The notes below the pieces were generated by a model. That model saw nothing but the letters and a program-made list of their open reading frames with translations, had not been told where the DNA came from and made no database searches. From positions 3,782,001-3,846,000 of the forward strand of contig NC_052045.1 of NCBI RefSeq assembly GCF_015832195.1: a stretch of DNA of 64,000 bases, read 5' to 3'. Positions 37,923 to 50,047 of this stretch are shown one piece after another (position 1 is the first letter of the stretch; each line of letters opens with the position of its first letter). Position numbers and translations under genes: made by a program. This stretch comes from Motacilla alba alba (lineage: Eukaryota; Chordata; Aves; Passeriformes; Motacillidae).

Positions 37923-37960
37923 TCAGTACATAATGGTGGGCTTGATGTATGTTCTGTTTT
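37923..37960 (-). CDS. DACH2: DACH2 terminal coding exon (coding part)
   Basis: The acceptor is TTTCCCTCCAG before 37960, with a good pyrimidine tract. The exon starts with AA, which completes a Glu codon with the G left by the previous exon. It then encodes Asn-Arg-Thr-Tyr, IKPTIMY and TGA (37925-37923). It therefore adds a tail of 12 residues, the first of which is the split Glu codon. The tail resembles the recalled DACH1 C terminus (a YLKTTVMY-like end), which supports it as a real last exon despite its size. Human DACH2, as I recall it, ends with a different tail (ending QQLYSA). No exon for that alternative was found in the intron to the right. The exon continues as 3' UTR. Confidence 0.85.
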
Positions 37961-40900
37961 CTGGAGGGAAACAAAAAAGAAGGAAAAGGTCAATTACACA
38001 GTTGAACATTTTAAAATTAACAACACTTAGGTGCTTTCTTCACTTGGTTGTGGATATTTTTTTTTCCTCAAGCCAAATGAGCAGATCTAAAAGTGATATA
38101 ACCTAAACTGCCCATCACGTGGCACGTTTTGTGTAGGAAAAGGAGACACTGGGTGACAACACCTGGCCAAGCCCCCAGGAAAGGACAAAGACCCACCACC
38201 ACTTGCCCAGGTGTTTGCCAGCAATGGCAAACTTGGATTTTCTTCCTGTAAGGCATTTTTTTTAATCAAACAGTCCTTTTCTCCCAAAGGCAGCCTGTGT
38301 TGGACTGGTGCCTCCCTGGGACAGACCCAGGGACAAGGCACCAGCTTCACCACACACCCTTGTCACTGCACAAAACCTGCCAGGGAACAGGGTGTTAAAA
38401 CTGCACTGCTTTCAGAAAATGTAAATCAGGATCTGTTCTTGGAAAACTGTTCTTTCATTCAGAAACCACCACATTTCTCTTAAAATTCTGTTTCTTTATT
38501 TAGAGAACGAAGCAGAAAAGCACTTCACAAAAATATTCCTAGTTATAGTACCTATCAACTGTGATTTTTCACATTAAGCAACTTTAAGCCCAGAGAAAAA
38601 ATAAATATTGAAATGCCCACAGAAACTGAAGCTAACAAGAATCCATATTCCTGCTCATTATACAATGAATCATGAATCCACCCAGTTAAATCTGCAAGAA
38701 CTGATCTGGAAGATGATAGCAAAATGATAATATGGAGCAGCATTTTGTATAATGTTGACATCTCTCCCATTACTGCTTTACATACGCCAATACCGAGCAC
38801 TCCTAAGGAAAGAACAAGTATTGACCTGCAAACTGACACTGATCCTTGGAGCAATCTCCAAGTTTGCCACATTTCAATTTCAAAATGCATTTCAGCTATA
38901 ATATGAGTGATTTATCATTTAGCAGTAGCTGTCAAAGTAACCTCCTAGATAAAACAAAAACATCTGGAACCATAAACAGAGCAGAGCAGTAGCTGAATTT
39001 TAATCCAAATCCGACATGTTCACTTCATTAGGAACAGGAAACAGCTAATTAGTAATTGAATGTTTTGTGGTTTTAAGGAGGCTCAGACTCTCCAAACTGA
39101 GATGATTTAATACGTATTTTGGATGTAAGCACAAATAAAGATCACAAGAGCCAGGGACATAACAACTCCAGAGGGATGTTTGGGAGCCTCCGAAGAAAGA
39201 ACTAAAATGAGTTTCAGGCCATTGGCTGATGAAAATTCTTGTTTTAAACCTGGTGGGGAATTATTAAAGCCTGGGGGGTTCAGCAGAAATGCAGGGATTG
39301 AGCACTGTGGGGTTTGTTTGTGGTTTGGGGTTTTTTTTTCCTTTTTCTCATGATCATTAGGAAGCTGCACATGGCTTCTTCCTAGGGGAGGCTGTTCTTT
39401 ACATTCTTATTAAATTTTAAGTATTATTTTTCAAATTAAGGTAAGATGAGGACATGGAGGGTACTGTGGGCTGACTAAACTTTGGAACAGTTTTCCGTAT
39501 TTCCTTCCAATCCCTTTTATTTCTCAAGGAAAGTTCAAGGGAGATATCGGGAATACCTGTAAGAGAGAAAAGTAAATGCCACAGCTCAAGCCCAGTGCAG
39601 CCACCCAGGAGAGATCATTGATCAGTGAACAGAGAGTGCATAGTTAAATATTTCCTTTTTTATAACACCCTCAATTATTCTCCAGAAATTAAAATACTTT
39701 TTCTGTTCCTGTGTAATAAACTGAATTTCATGGCATTAACCACGTCACACAGCAATCACCTCTGAGGAATTAATGTGTTGGGAGCAGCTGTGCCCCCACT
39801 TACACAGGAAAGACAATGTGATGTTGTCAAATTAATCTTTTCTGGAGAATATTCACCATCTCCTCAGTGCAGCTGACTGCAAGCTACAGACCATTTTATA
39901 GCACTTTACTGTATTATAGAGCAAAGATTTGAATAAATCTGTGTGCAATAAATGTATTCTTTTATCAGGTTTATCCCTTAATCAAATATTCATTTATGTG
40001 GGCTTCATTCTATTAAAAAACGAAATTATACAAAGGTGAGCAAAAGCGTAGATTTACAGTAGTTTAAAGCCTAATCTCATTCTCTAGGGGTAATACTGAC
40101 AATATAAAAACTGTATAAATGATATTCCCTAACACTAAATATGCTTATGAGCCCCCTGTGCATGTTACACTGCTTTACAGCCTACAGAGCAATGCATGAC
40201 TGGCTTAATAAGCAAGACATTTAGAAAGGAGGTTTTTTCTTCCCCTTCACCATGTATAAGACAAGTAAAGATCTCTGAGTTTCTTGGTGAGCCAGAGTCT
40301 GTGTTAACAAATGGAATTTTCCCTCAGGACAGCGTTTCTTCCCTGAGTTGTTAGCCCAGGGTAGGTGCAGCTCTTGCACTTTATTTAGCCTCAGTATCAT
40401 CATTTATATTTTTCTTCCAAGGTTTTAATGGGTGCATAAAGGACAAATCCAAAGGCAATAATCATCATCTCCGTATTTATTCACGTTTAATTTTTTTCCC
40501 AGCTTATTCCACATCTCTGAATTTTCTGAATCCTTTGTTTGTAAGATCTCTGGTTTAAATTGAGAATTTAGCTTTATTTCTCTAAACTACTTTAAAACAA
40601 AACAAGTGTCCAACTGCACAGGAGATGAGCTCTCCACCTTTCCCAGGTTGGGTAAACAGCACCTCAGTCAGATCAGAGCCAAGTTCAGCTTTGGAGGAAG
40701 CAACACATGGGAAATGCAATGCTGTAACAATAAATTAACTTGCAAAGCTGGGGCTAATTAGTTTGAACCAGTGTCTTTGTACAAAGAAAAAAATCAGACA
40801 AAACCAGTTTGCTTCTCCAAAGGATCACATCCCTCAGAAAACCCCTCTTTCCCTACAGCCCTTGGCAGACGGGATTGCTGCCTGCTTGGAAGGGGAATGA

Positions 40901-42279
40901 ATCCAGGCCCTGCTTGTGGGTAAGGACCAGAGCAATGACCAAAACTCAGCAAAGGATCCCTTCACTCCCGTGAAAAGAAGATGGATCTGGGCTGATCATT
41001 CAGCTGAATGACAAGTAAAAATTACTTCTTAGCCTGCTTATTAGTTGTCCAGCAAAACTTCTCTTTTATCTGCAAATATCCTTCAAACTGAGCAGTGAGA
41101 GAGCAAGGCACAGCTCCCTCCCTCTTGACCCAGGAAGGACATGGTCAATAAACGGTTCTGTGAGCAGCAGTACCAACAAAGGTTGGTTTGTTTTCATCTC
41201 TCCCACTTTCCTATGGCCTCTCTCCACCCTGCAGAGGTGTAGATTTGATATCACAGGTGCCCTCTCTGGAATCTCGAGCTGGCTGAGCCCAGGGCATCCC
41301 TCAGCATTGGTACCAAAACCTCTCCTTCCTCCCAGGCTGACCCTGCAGAGCTGCTCACCCACAGAGCTGCTGGGTAGGAGTTTCTTCCCCTCTTATTTTG
41401 TGTGCGAGGCAGCTGAGTTGACCCTGTCAAGTATTTCCTCATCCATGCTAAGAGAGTTAAAAAAACTTGAACTAAACCCAGGATTTCTAGAGAGTCCCTG
41501 TAAAGCCTGCTCCTGGTGAGCCCCTATGGGGTAACTGAGCTGCACGTGGCTGTGTGGGCATGGAGTGACAGTCTGGGAACTGCACAGGAGCTTTGAAGGA
41601 GCTTTTCTAGGGACTCTGCAATGACACAGCACGAGGCAGCCAGCAGGGGTTAACTCACAGCCTCCAGAGCAGGACATGCTCTAGGGAGAGAACACAGCTT
41701 GGGCAGGAGGAAGAACAACAGGCTTAAGACTCAGATAAAGCAGCTGGATTCGAGAACTCTGGTTAGATCAGTACACCAAGGAACTGAAGCCCAGTCTTCC
41801 ACATGATAAACCCCAAAATACATTCCAAACTACACCAGTTCTTTATCTTTGACAAATAAATAAAATGTTATTCACATGTTAGATAAAAATTAAATGCTAT
41901 TCACGGTAACCCCAGAGTTTTTGTGCTGAATCTCTGCCAGGTTATGTCACAGACAAAAGCAGCAGCAGCAGCCCTGGGTCACCCTCCTGTTGCAGGCACA
42001 GTGAAGTACATTTTCACCTCAGGAAAGCCTGCCTGCCTATGCCGCTGCCTCCTTCCTGAAATTTTATTTTTTTGTAAATTGTTGTTATCAAGTATTACTG
42101 TAACATTTACTTTTTAAGATTTTAAGCTAACATTGCTTTGCTGATTGTTCCACTATCCCCTAACAATGAAATATTGTAATACAAAAGTTAACTAAGGTAT
42201 AAACATGCAAAAGGAGAAGTCTCCCTGCGATCATAAAATGATGTTATTTTCTGTTCAGCAGTTCATGTTACTGCTGTTC

Positions 42280-42720
42280 ATGCTAATTAATTAAAGGAGC
42301 TGTTGCTGTAATGTGCAAACAGGGAATCTGAGAAACTGAGAGGGCTTTTAGGTCTCGGAGTGAAGTTAAGTCAATCTGGGCGCGGGCAATCAAATGTAAT
42401 GAAATCACTTGTCAGTGCTAAGCTTGCAAAAACTGTGAAGTTTGACTAGGGAGTAAAAGGATTATAATTAGATTTCCAATAGGATAATAACTAAATGGCA
42501 GAAAGCAGTAAAGAGAAAATATTACTTTGTTAGCTAATGGTGCTGCTGTTCGGTTTTAGTTTTTATCAGCACACTTGTAGTTGTGCTAATTTAATTTGCT
42601 TTTATCAGCAAAAATGCACTACTCGAATGGTACTTGAATGTCATTTGCAAAAATCATTGATCTGAAGGTGCACTTAATGACACCCAGCATGTTTATTTTA
42701 TGTGGAAGGGAGACTGGCTG
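42280..42720. promoter_or_regulatory. Candidate intronic regulatory element (AT-rich, homeobox- and GATA-type motifs)
   Basis: This is an AT-rich, repeat-free block in the last DACH2 intron. It contains TAATTA and TTAATTAA cores, TTATAATTAG, and two copies of TTTATCAGC (42562-42570 and 42601-42609, i.e. GCTGATAAA on the minus strand). Between these copies lies a small inverted repeat AGCACA/TGTGCT. Composition and motif density resemble vertebrate developmental enhancers, which are common around Dachshund-family genes. This is inference: conservation was not testable and the borders are arbitrary. Confidence 0.25.
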
Positions 42721-43667
42721 ATAAAATGGTTGATGCACTGTGGTGCTGGCCCAGGAGTGAGTGGTGGAAGCAGGAGCAGGAGGGTGTCTGAGTGCTCATC
42801 ACCTGCTCTGATCTCCTCTGCCAGCTAAAAACCTCCCAGCTCCAGCTCTGAACTACATCTGGGATGTGGAGGATGGAGGCATTAGACTGTAAAGTTCAAG
42901 AAAGTTTTAGGTCTCATCTGCATGAAATTTCTGTTCAATTAATATACAAAGCAGAGGGAAAATGAGTCAACTAAATGGAAAAGATTTATAATGCAGATCA
43001 GAAACGCAGTACATGAACAGCTTGTGTTAATAAAATCATTTTAAGAAATGAGCATAAAATATGATATGACTTAATCACTGCGAAAGGTGGCTGTGCAGTA
43101 GTTCTGTAATTTTCCTCTAAAGCATCTTAAGGAGATACTGGCAGTGGAACTAATTGAATTTCAAAGGAAAAGCACTGTGTGAATGATAGATTTCTGTCCA
43201 GCAGAGCTATTGACAACAGAAAAAGAAAGCTCTGTATTGATGCTAAAGCTTTTTTTCTGAGCAACTGACAGAGATTTTGGAAGCCTGGAAACAGCTTTGT
43301 ATTAGGGACATGTGTTTTGCCCCTTCCTCCTCCTAGGGCCCAAAAAACAAAGGCAGCAAATGACAGGGGCAGTGAGGGAGTGTGCTTGAATTGTCAGAGC
43401 TGCAGCAGCCATAGGAGCTGTCAGGGACACGAATGGTTATCAAAGGGAAAGGGAATAAAAAGTTATTACAGTATCAGCATAAATAAAAATGAAAGGGACA
43501 GTGCTACAGGACAGGAACACTTTGAAATCTAAACAAGCTCCACAGAGAGCTCTCCAGAAAGCTTTTTATCAGCTGAGAGTGTTTAGTGACCAAGTGGCTC
43601 AGCTCCTCACGTGTCCCCACGAGCAGGATTACCACGCCAGGGGGGTCAGAGCCAGCAGGGCAGAAAA

Positions 43668-43698
43668 GGGAAGGGGAGGGACAGGGACAGGGACAGGG
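43668..43698 (+). repeat. G-rich tract with (ACAGGG)3, possible G-quadruplex
   Basis: Six runs of three or more G lie within 31 bases: 43668-43670, 43673-43676, 43678-43680, 43684-43686, 43690-43692 and 43696-43698. Loops are 1-3 bases. The right half is three tandem ACAGGG units. On the DACH2 pre-mRNA (minus strand) it is C-rich, so any quadruplex would form in the non-template DNA strand relative to the plus strand, not in the transcript. Confidence 0.8.
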
Positions 43699-45447
43699 TT
43701 GCAGCTCCTGCTGTCAGGCCTTGTCCTGCTCCCACTGAGCCCAGGGACACTGAACACAGGGAACATCCAGCTCTCCCCTTGGCCACGCTTAATAAAAACT
43801 TCCTGAGCCAAAGCCTCTCATAACTGAAGGGGTGATATAGTTGGGATCAGATTAAAAGAAAAAAAAAAAGTAAAAACTCAATGTGAAATAAAAATGGTAA
43901 AAAATCACTGTGTATTAATAAACCACAGGTAACATAAAAAACTTCTCTTAATTCCTTCAGGCAAGGAGATGGTCATTGGAAGTGGCTGTGTATCACTTTC
44001 CTCACAGTATTTGTAATAATTTCTGATGTAAAGACATGTTTGAGCCAAGTGTCACGGCTTTTCTTCAACTGAAAAGTGAAATTACCTTTCTCTTCTTTAC
44101 CAGAGTCTGCCCAGATGCACCTTTGACTCTCAGAGTTGTCTGGAAGAGCACTGGGCACTCCTCTCAGCAGGTACCATGAACAGATCAGAAATGTAAAGAA
44201 CATTTTGCTCATCAAATTTAAATACATGTGTCCCAAGTGCTCATCCAATATTTTGACTATTTCTGGCAGCAGCAATTTTCCAATTGCAATATTTAGAGCA
44301 CAGCTCTCATTATATGTGCACATATATATACACACATATGTCAGATGTATATCTCTGCATTACAATAAAGCTGTGATTCTCCTTCTCTGTAATACAGAGC
44401 ATATGAATCTAAAATCACAAGAAGAGACAGCAGTAAAAATATTTGAAAGCTTTCCTGTGAGGATGGCAGATGGACGACAGATGCATACCAGAGGTATGCA
44501 AGTCAAACCTTCCCCAGCTGAAGAGAAATGCTCAAGTGCGGTTTGTGTCTCTAAGTGCTCTGCAGCCCTTCTCCTGTCTGCACAAACTGCCTGCAGTTGC
44601 CTCAGCACAGGGGATTTCTGCACATTACCACTCCATGAAGCAGGAGAAAGGGTGAGACTGCTCTAAGAAGCAGCAGCTCTGTGAAGAGGCAGCTCTCTCC
44701 AGAGAACTGAATGAACATGGCACAGGACTGAAGGGAGAAAAACTCTACAAGCTGGACTTTGTTCAGAGAATACCAATGTTCAAATTGCTCAGAGCAGATT
44801 TCATCACAGGTGACTGTGGATTTTCTGTGTGGCTCAAAGAGACTTCCAAGAGGAATGGGAATATCCCTGGGGAATATCCCTGTGTCCCAGCTCCCCCAAG
44901 GGAGGATTTCACAACTCCTCACATCCCAGCTGCAGCCAGAACTCGTTTCCTGCTCTTTGGGAAGCACTCAGGCCATACCTGGAGGTGCTGCACTTACACA
45001 CAGCCACAGTGTGAAGGAAAAGTAGCACCAGACAACTGCCCATAATGTCAACATGGCTTTTCTTTTTCACTTACAGTTCATGCATTTTTTGAAAACATCT
45101 GTGGTCTTGGTAGGTAGGTAAAGACCAGAAGTAAAATATTTCAAATGATAAACCATATGTAAAACCCCTTTTGAACTAAGGGAATATGTCTTGGTAGATA
45201 AACATCAGTTTTAAAACAAACAGCACCTCTAAATCACCTCAGCGAAATACCACCTCTAGTTAATTCCTGATCTTGTCAAGTTAATTTCTGATCTTTGCTC
45301 TTACAAAGGTTTTGTGTATCAAACAGGAAAACAAACTGAAGTTCTGTAATTTACACTTATCCTAAACCATGAAAACAGATACAAAAATGACTGTACTTCA
45401 TTTTTAATGACAAGCACACAAGTGAGGAGCTGTGGTACATACTGCAC

Positions 45448-45513
45448 CTTGCATGGCTGCGCTGTCATGTTGGGTTCCGTTGTGTTCTATTTCCATATCT
45501 GGGATTCCAGCAT
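45448..45513 (-). CDS. DACH2: DACH2 coding exon (66 bp), Asp/Glu-rich segment after the coiled coil
   Basis: The acceptor is CATCTTTCAG before 45513 and the donor CAAG/GTGCAG after 45448. The exon enters with two bases that complete an Asp codon and leaves with one base (phase 1). It encodes AGIPDMEIEHNG followed by TQHDSAAMQ. This matches the segment I recall from DACH2 (GIPDIEIENNG-like) and differs from the DACH1 equivalent. The segment is acidic and polar and probably disordered, linking the coiled coil to the short C-terminal tail. Confidence 0.93.
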
Positions 45514-48500
45514 CTGAAAGATGGGAGACTGAAGATTAATGCGTTCCCCTTTGCCCCTCTCTCAGGCATCCTTAGAAAAATATTTATAGCAAACTAGGGT
45601 GCTCTCCAAGTTAACATGGTCTTGCATAAAACATTTGGTCCTCATAGCATTTTCAGTAGTAAATTGTTCCCAAAATGTGCAAACATTACTGGTCTCACAG
45701 TGAATTATTTTTAACGTGCTTCACATTTGTCTGACGATCAGATAATAACCAACACGTGGTAGTAATATGTCTGCAAAATCCTCTTGGAGAATGAGGGCAT
45801 CTGACACATGAAAAATAAAAGTTGAAATTAAACTGTGATAATATTAAACCACATTGACTCTTGTGTACAGCCAAGTACCTCCAAATTACAGAGTTGAAGA
45901 ATATAGCCAGTGCCAGGCAACAGTTTTGGGGTGTGTGTATCAGTTTGTGTGAGTGCATGCTACAGATAAGGACTGTGCAAATTGCATTTCCAACCTCAGC
46001 TCGGGATGTGTGAGCATGTGTTACCACCCAGACCCAAATTACAGCTGTCATATCATGTGAAGTATTTCCAGATCTCTGAGAAGAGCTTTCCAAAGAGGAC
46101 TGTGCTCTTTTTTTTGTTTTTCTTTTCCAAGTTGAGAAGGAGTCTCATGACACTCACTCTGGACCTGTTTAATTTCATGTTGGTGATCCCTGTGTCTGCA
46201 CAGTCCTTGGGGTGGGGGCGGGGGCTCCAACACCCCAGGGTGTTACAGGAACAGATGCCACGATCCACCTTGTGCCAACAAGGATTAGCATGAAGGGGAT
46301 GTGATTTGAATCCATGGCACCTCAAATCCTGGAGAAACATCTGCTTCCCTTATCACACAGCCCTTAGAAATTACAGGAAGGAAAAACCCACACCTGAAAG
46401 GAAACTGTGTGTACAGTTTGGGGGTTTTTCTGTGCAAAAGCCTGTTCTGGACTTTCTCAAACAGGGAATAACTGCACTGCTGCTTGCACAGATCCCTTCA
46501 GCTGAGTGTCATGATCTGTCACAGAGGTGATGCTTTGCTGCTGACCCTGCAGTAACTGAGCCCTGAGTGAAAGCAGGGCAACCCTGAGAAGTACAGTCCT
46601 TACAGGAGAGCCATAGCTCAGCAATAAATGTGTAAATGAAATACATATCATGTGTGCATATACAGCTCTATAAATGTATATGTGATAAAAAAGCAGTATT
46701 TTCACATATACATTTTTTTCCTTATAAAATTACAAGTGACTGCTATTCTGCAGGGTTTCCCTTACTCAGATTTCTGTTCTGAAGGCAAGTGCAGGGCACT
46801 GACCTATCAGTCTGAAAAGGTTCTTTCTTCTCCAACCCTTCAGAGTACACATTGTATATACCAAAAATGACAAAGTCATCTGTAACTAATAACAGCATCT
46901 GTTAAATGAGACAGACTGTCAGAGTTAAATTAAAAATACTCAGAATAGCCCTTCACATTTTGTTGTCATAAAACTGTACCTGCAATTAAATTGTGGATTA
47001 AGATGCTAATGAGCTACCTGATTTGCATGTGCAATCAGATTAGCATGTAAATATCAGCTTCTTGCAGGCACTAACATATATATGACTACCTGAGTGTGCT
47101 TGCAAATCAAACTGCTGCAGCCAGGCCCACACTAGCAGATGCAAAGGTGTGTTAATCACACTGCTGGAACGTTGGTATCCCTGGATTTGTGGCTTCCAGA
47201 ACTGCTGGGTGCTGCTGGCTGGTGTGTGAGCAGCAGGTGCTTCCCTGCAGTGGCAGCACCCAGGGGAGTGACCTTGCAGCACATCAGGATTTTAGTTTTT
47301 TCTGACATTCCTCTCAAGGTGCTGGTTCAGTCCATAGGATCCAGTCTGGGCATTTGTCTGATCTAGTGGAGGTGTGGAGAAGGTTTTTTGCTGGCTCTGG
47401 CCACCCACTCTCCCCAGTCACTGTCCCCACCCTGGTGTGACTGCAGCTGTGAATCCACACCTGGATCTCCCTGGCCACTGCCAGTGCTCCAGGGACAGCA
47501 GCCAGTCCCTGCTTCCAGGATGTGCAGGGCTATGAAAAGGAGATGAGAGGAGCCTCTGAGAGATGCTGCTCTTGTACTCACAGAGTTTATGTGCCTCGGG
47601 TGCCCCAGATAACTCACAGCTCCCATCTCCTGCAGAGCGCTGCTGTGCCAGGGAACACACACAGCCTTGCCCTGGCTTTAGACAACAGTGTGGGCAGCTC
47701 TCACAGCTGAGAACTCCAGACAGGCCAAATTCATTATTTTGGCACAGCAGTCAGGCAGTTTCTGCACTCTGCAGTCTCTAGCAGTGCCCAAAGCAGGCAG
47801 CACAAATTAACACACCACAGGACACCTGAATGCAGCAGGGACTGAACGTCACTCTGATTCCTGAGCCTCTGCAGAGACTCCAGGTAGGGATGCACAGACT
47901 AAACCTTAGCTGCAGAACCTGAAATTAATTAAATCTCAGCTAGGTTCAGTTTTAAATGTTCAAACTAAAGCTCTAAAGTTTGGCCAGCATCATCTTAAGC
48001 ACAAAAGGCAAATCCTCTCGGTAGCCAGAACTTAATCACTGTTTAGGAGATGAACTGATTTGCTTTTGTTTCACAAGAATATTTGGGAAGTGTTCAAAAC
48101 CCAGTCAGCTCTGAAAGCTGATACATATTTAACAAACTTAATAGGTCCTGAGGCTGAGCAAACTTCAGCCAAACGGCTTTTGAAATGAAGCTCAGCAGTT
48201 CTAAAAATGAATCTGCTGGGAGAGAAGAGTTCACAGAACCTTATAGGAACCAAATTTCACATTGTCTTAGCTGGCACTGTAACAGATTTCTCTGTAATAT
48301 ATTCAGCATTTCTTGTCATCTCTGTGTAAACTGCTCTGTCTGTTTCTCTAGTTGCAGACTTATTTATTTTTTTAATTCTCGACCCAGAGCACATAGCCTT
48401 AAATAGATTTTTCATTATTTCAGGAAAGAATTGTGGGGGTTTATTCTGAAATTTGCTCTGTGCACCATCTGATTTTTTTTTTCTCACTCAATCAAACATC

Positions 48501-48538
48501 ATTTTAAGCTGACTGTGAAAGGCCAACTAAGACATTAC
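45514..48538 (-). other. DACH2: DACH2 intron (3025 bp)
   Basis: This is a phase 1 intron between the coding segments at 48682-48539 and 45513-45448, with donor AAATG/GTAATG and acceptor TTTCAG. It holds the octamer-containing near-palindrome at 47005-47044. Otherwise it is unremarkable mixed-composition sequence with no transposon recognised and no further exon. Confidence 0.85.
47005..47044. promoter_or_regulatory. Near-palindrome containing an octamer motif (candidate POU/homeodomain site)
   Basis: Outer arms GCTAAT (47005-47010) and ATTAGC (47039-47044) flank an inner imperfect dyad. The inner arms are CTGATTTGCA (from 47018) and TGCAATCAG (ending 47038), with one bulged base. The inner left arm forms ATTTGCAT, the octamer bound by POU-domain factors. 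AGATGCTAATGAG just to the left and ATTAGCATGTAAAT on the right provide further homeodomain/POU-like sites. It lies in a DACH2 intron. The dyad is directly visible; the regulatory role is inferred. Confidence 0.35.
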
Positions 48539-48682
48539 CATTTAACATCCTGAGACCGTCACCTGATGTGGCCTGTTTCAGAGCCTGTTCCACTTGTTCT
48601 CTTCTCTTGGATTCAAATTCCAAAGCTTCCTGCAATTTTCTCTTTGCCTTCTTCTCTTTCTTCAAGCGTTTTTGAATTGTGG
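48539..48682 (-). CDS. DACH2: DACH2 coding exon (144 bp), Lys/Arg- and Glu-rich coiled coil
   Basis: The acceptor is TACATTTCAG before 48682 and the donor AAATG/GTAATG after 48539. The exon enters with two bases completing an Ala codon and leaves with one base. It encodes a highly charged helix: TIQKRLKKEKKAKRKLQEAL, then EFESKRREQVEQALKQATSG, then DGLRMLN. The heptad-like Leu spacing fits the Dachshund coiled coil. The Lys/Arg cluster near its start could serve as a nuclear localisation signal (inference). EFES and VEQALKQAT are the DACH2-type variants as I recall them, where DACH1 has EFET and AEQTLKQAA. Confidence 0.95.
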
Positions 48683-50047
48683 CTGAAATGTAAATACAGT
48701 GTCAGAATGGTTGTCAGGGCACAATTAACAGATCATGGAGACAGTAAGAAATTAGTTTATATTCAATATTCAGAGGTGCAGTTCTAGCTCAAGACTCCTA
48801 TGGCAATAAAGATGTGCATGTAGTGGTGATCTGAAAGACAAACAATTCTGAGGATGCTGATTATTGGTGAAATTCTCTCTCAAGTCAGGAGCCATCAAAG
48901 TCTGTGAATGACCTGAAGCTTTTGGTGAGTTAACTGGGATTCAGGAGGGGCACACTGTGCTGTCCTGGGAGCTAAATTTTGTTTTACAAAAATACACAGT
49001 CCCATCACACTTGGGTGATGCAACATTTTTGGACATCCACTGCAATTTAACAGCTTCAGCAGGATTTACTGACCCTTCTCAACTCAACTGAGAGACACCC
49101 TTTGGTGCCTCTAAGTGAGACCTGACGCTGCAGAAAACTCCACACACCCAATTTCCCTTAAAAAAAGCACAGGAAGACAGGACTTGGCACCTATGCTTTT
49201 GGTCTTATCTAGTTTTATCTTTCTGATTTCATGGATGTAATCTAGAAGTAGCTTTTGGCACATGAAGTGCTGTTCCCTTCCTTCAGATGCAGATCTGAAT
49301 TTTAAAAAGAATACTAATACTGCCTCCTTTGCAACAGCGCAGCGAGAAATTCAGATTTACCAATTTAATTGCCTATTATTATCAAAAGCTTCTAACCAGT
49401 CATGGTTTTGTCTCAGAAGGCCCCATTTGGGGTGTGCTACTGCACCTCAATCTCCTGTTTCAAAAAAAAATACCAAGGATTATTTGCTTCAGATCTTGCA
49501 CTTGGGCAGACAATTTCTCATAGCTCTGTTTTGTTGTGCTGAAGTTCTCAACAAGACAAACTGATCAGCACTGAAGCTGCAGAAATGTGGGCCAGGGAAG
49601 TAATGAAAAAAATCCCCTAAATACCCAGATTAAAGCCATGTCTTTCTCACAGTAGGACTGATGATGCTTGGAGGATAACAGCAGAAACAAAAAGAAATTA
49701 AAGCTGTCAAATGAAGAAATCAGGCTGGGAATACCTGGGCAGAGTGATGTTAATACACCTGGAAGCCATGGAACTGCCCCAGCTTCCCTCCTCAGAACCT
49801 GACAAAACTCTCTGGGGCTGGCTGCCCTACAGGTAATAATCCTTCAGCCACTGTTCCTTCTGCTTACAGAAACCCGTGCTTTGCTCTGGTTCTGTGAGAT
49901 TTGAATCCTTCATTACCAGGGCAGGTCCACTGCTGCAGTACACCAGTATGAATGTCAGCTAACACCGAGCCCTCGACAGCTCCAGCTGGAAATGCCAAAG
50001 GGTTACACATTTCACAGACACCTAAACTCCATTTTTCACTCACTCAC
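48683..50047 (-). other. DACH2: DACH2 intron (1365 bp)
   Basis: This is a phase 1 intron with donor AGAG/GTGAGTG and acceptor ATTTCAG, both close to consensus. Nothing beyond ordinary intronic sequence was seen. Confidence 0.9.

Larger units (their letters stand above)
37961..45447 (-). other. DACH2: DACH2 last intron (7487 bp)
   Basis: The donor is CAAG/GTGCAG at 45448/45447 and the acceptor CCAG/AA at 37961/37960. It is a phase 1 intron. It contains the AT-rich candidate regulatory block at about 42280-42720 and the G-rich tract at 43668-43698. GC-richer sequence at 41070-41680 and 43320-43800 carries unrecognised short open frames. A short CA/TA run lies at 44321-44341, and a tandem pair of GGGAATATCCCTGG units at about 44858-44885. 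No alternative exon could be supported. Confidence 0.8.

Noticed and set aside
44136..44666. Longest open frame in the window (176 codons, plus strand)
   Set aside because: It lies inside the last DACH2 intron and runs through a CA/TA run. Its composition is mixed, it has no recognisable domain, and it has no splice or promoter support.
45432..45447. Read-through of the DACH2 45448 donor to give an alternative C terminus
   Set aside because: Translating into the intron gives an unrelated short peptide before a stop. The GTGCAG donor and the phase-matched exon at 37960 explain the gene better.
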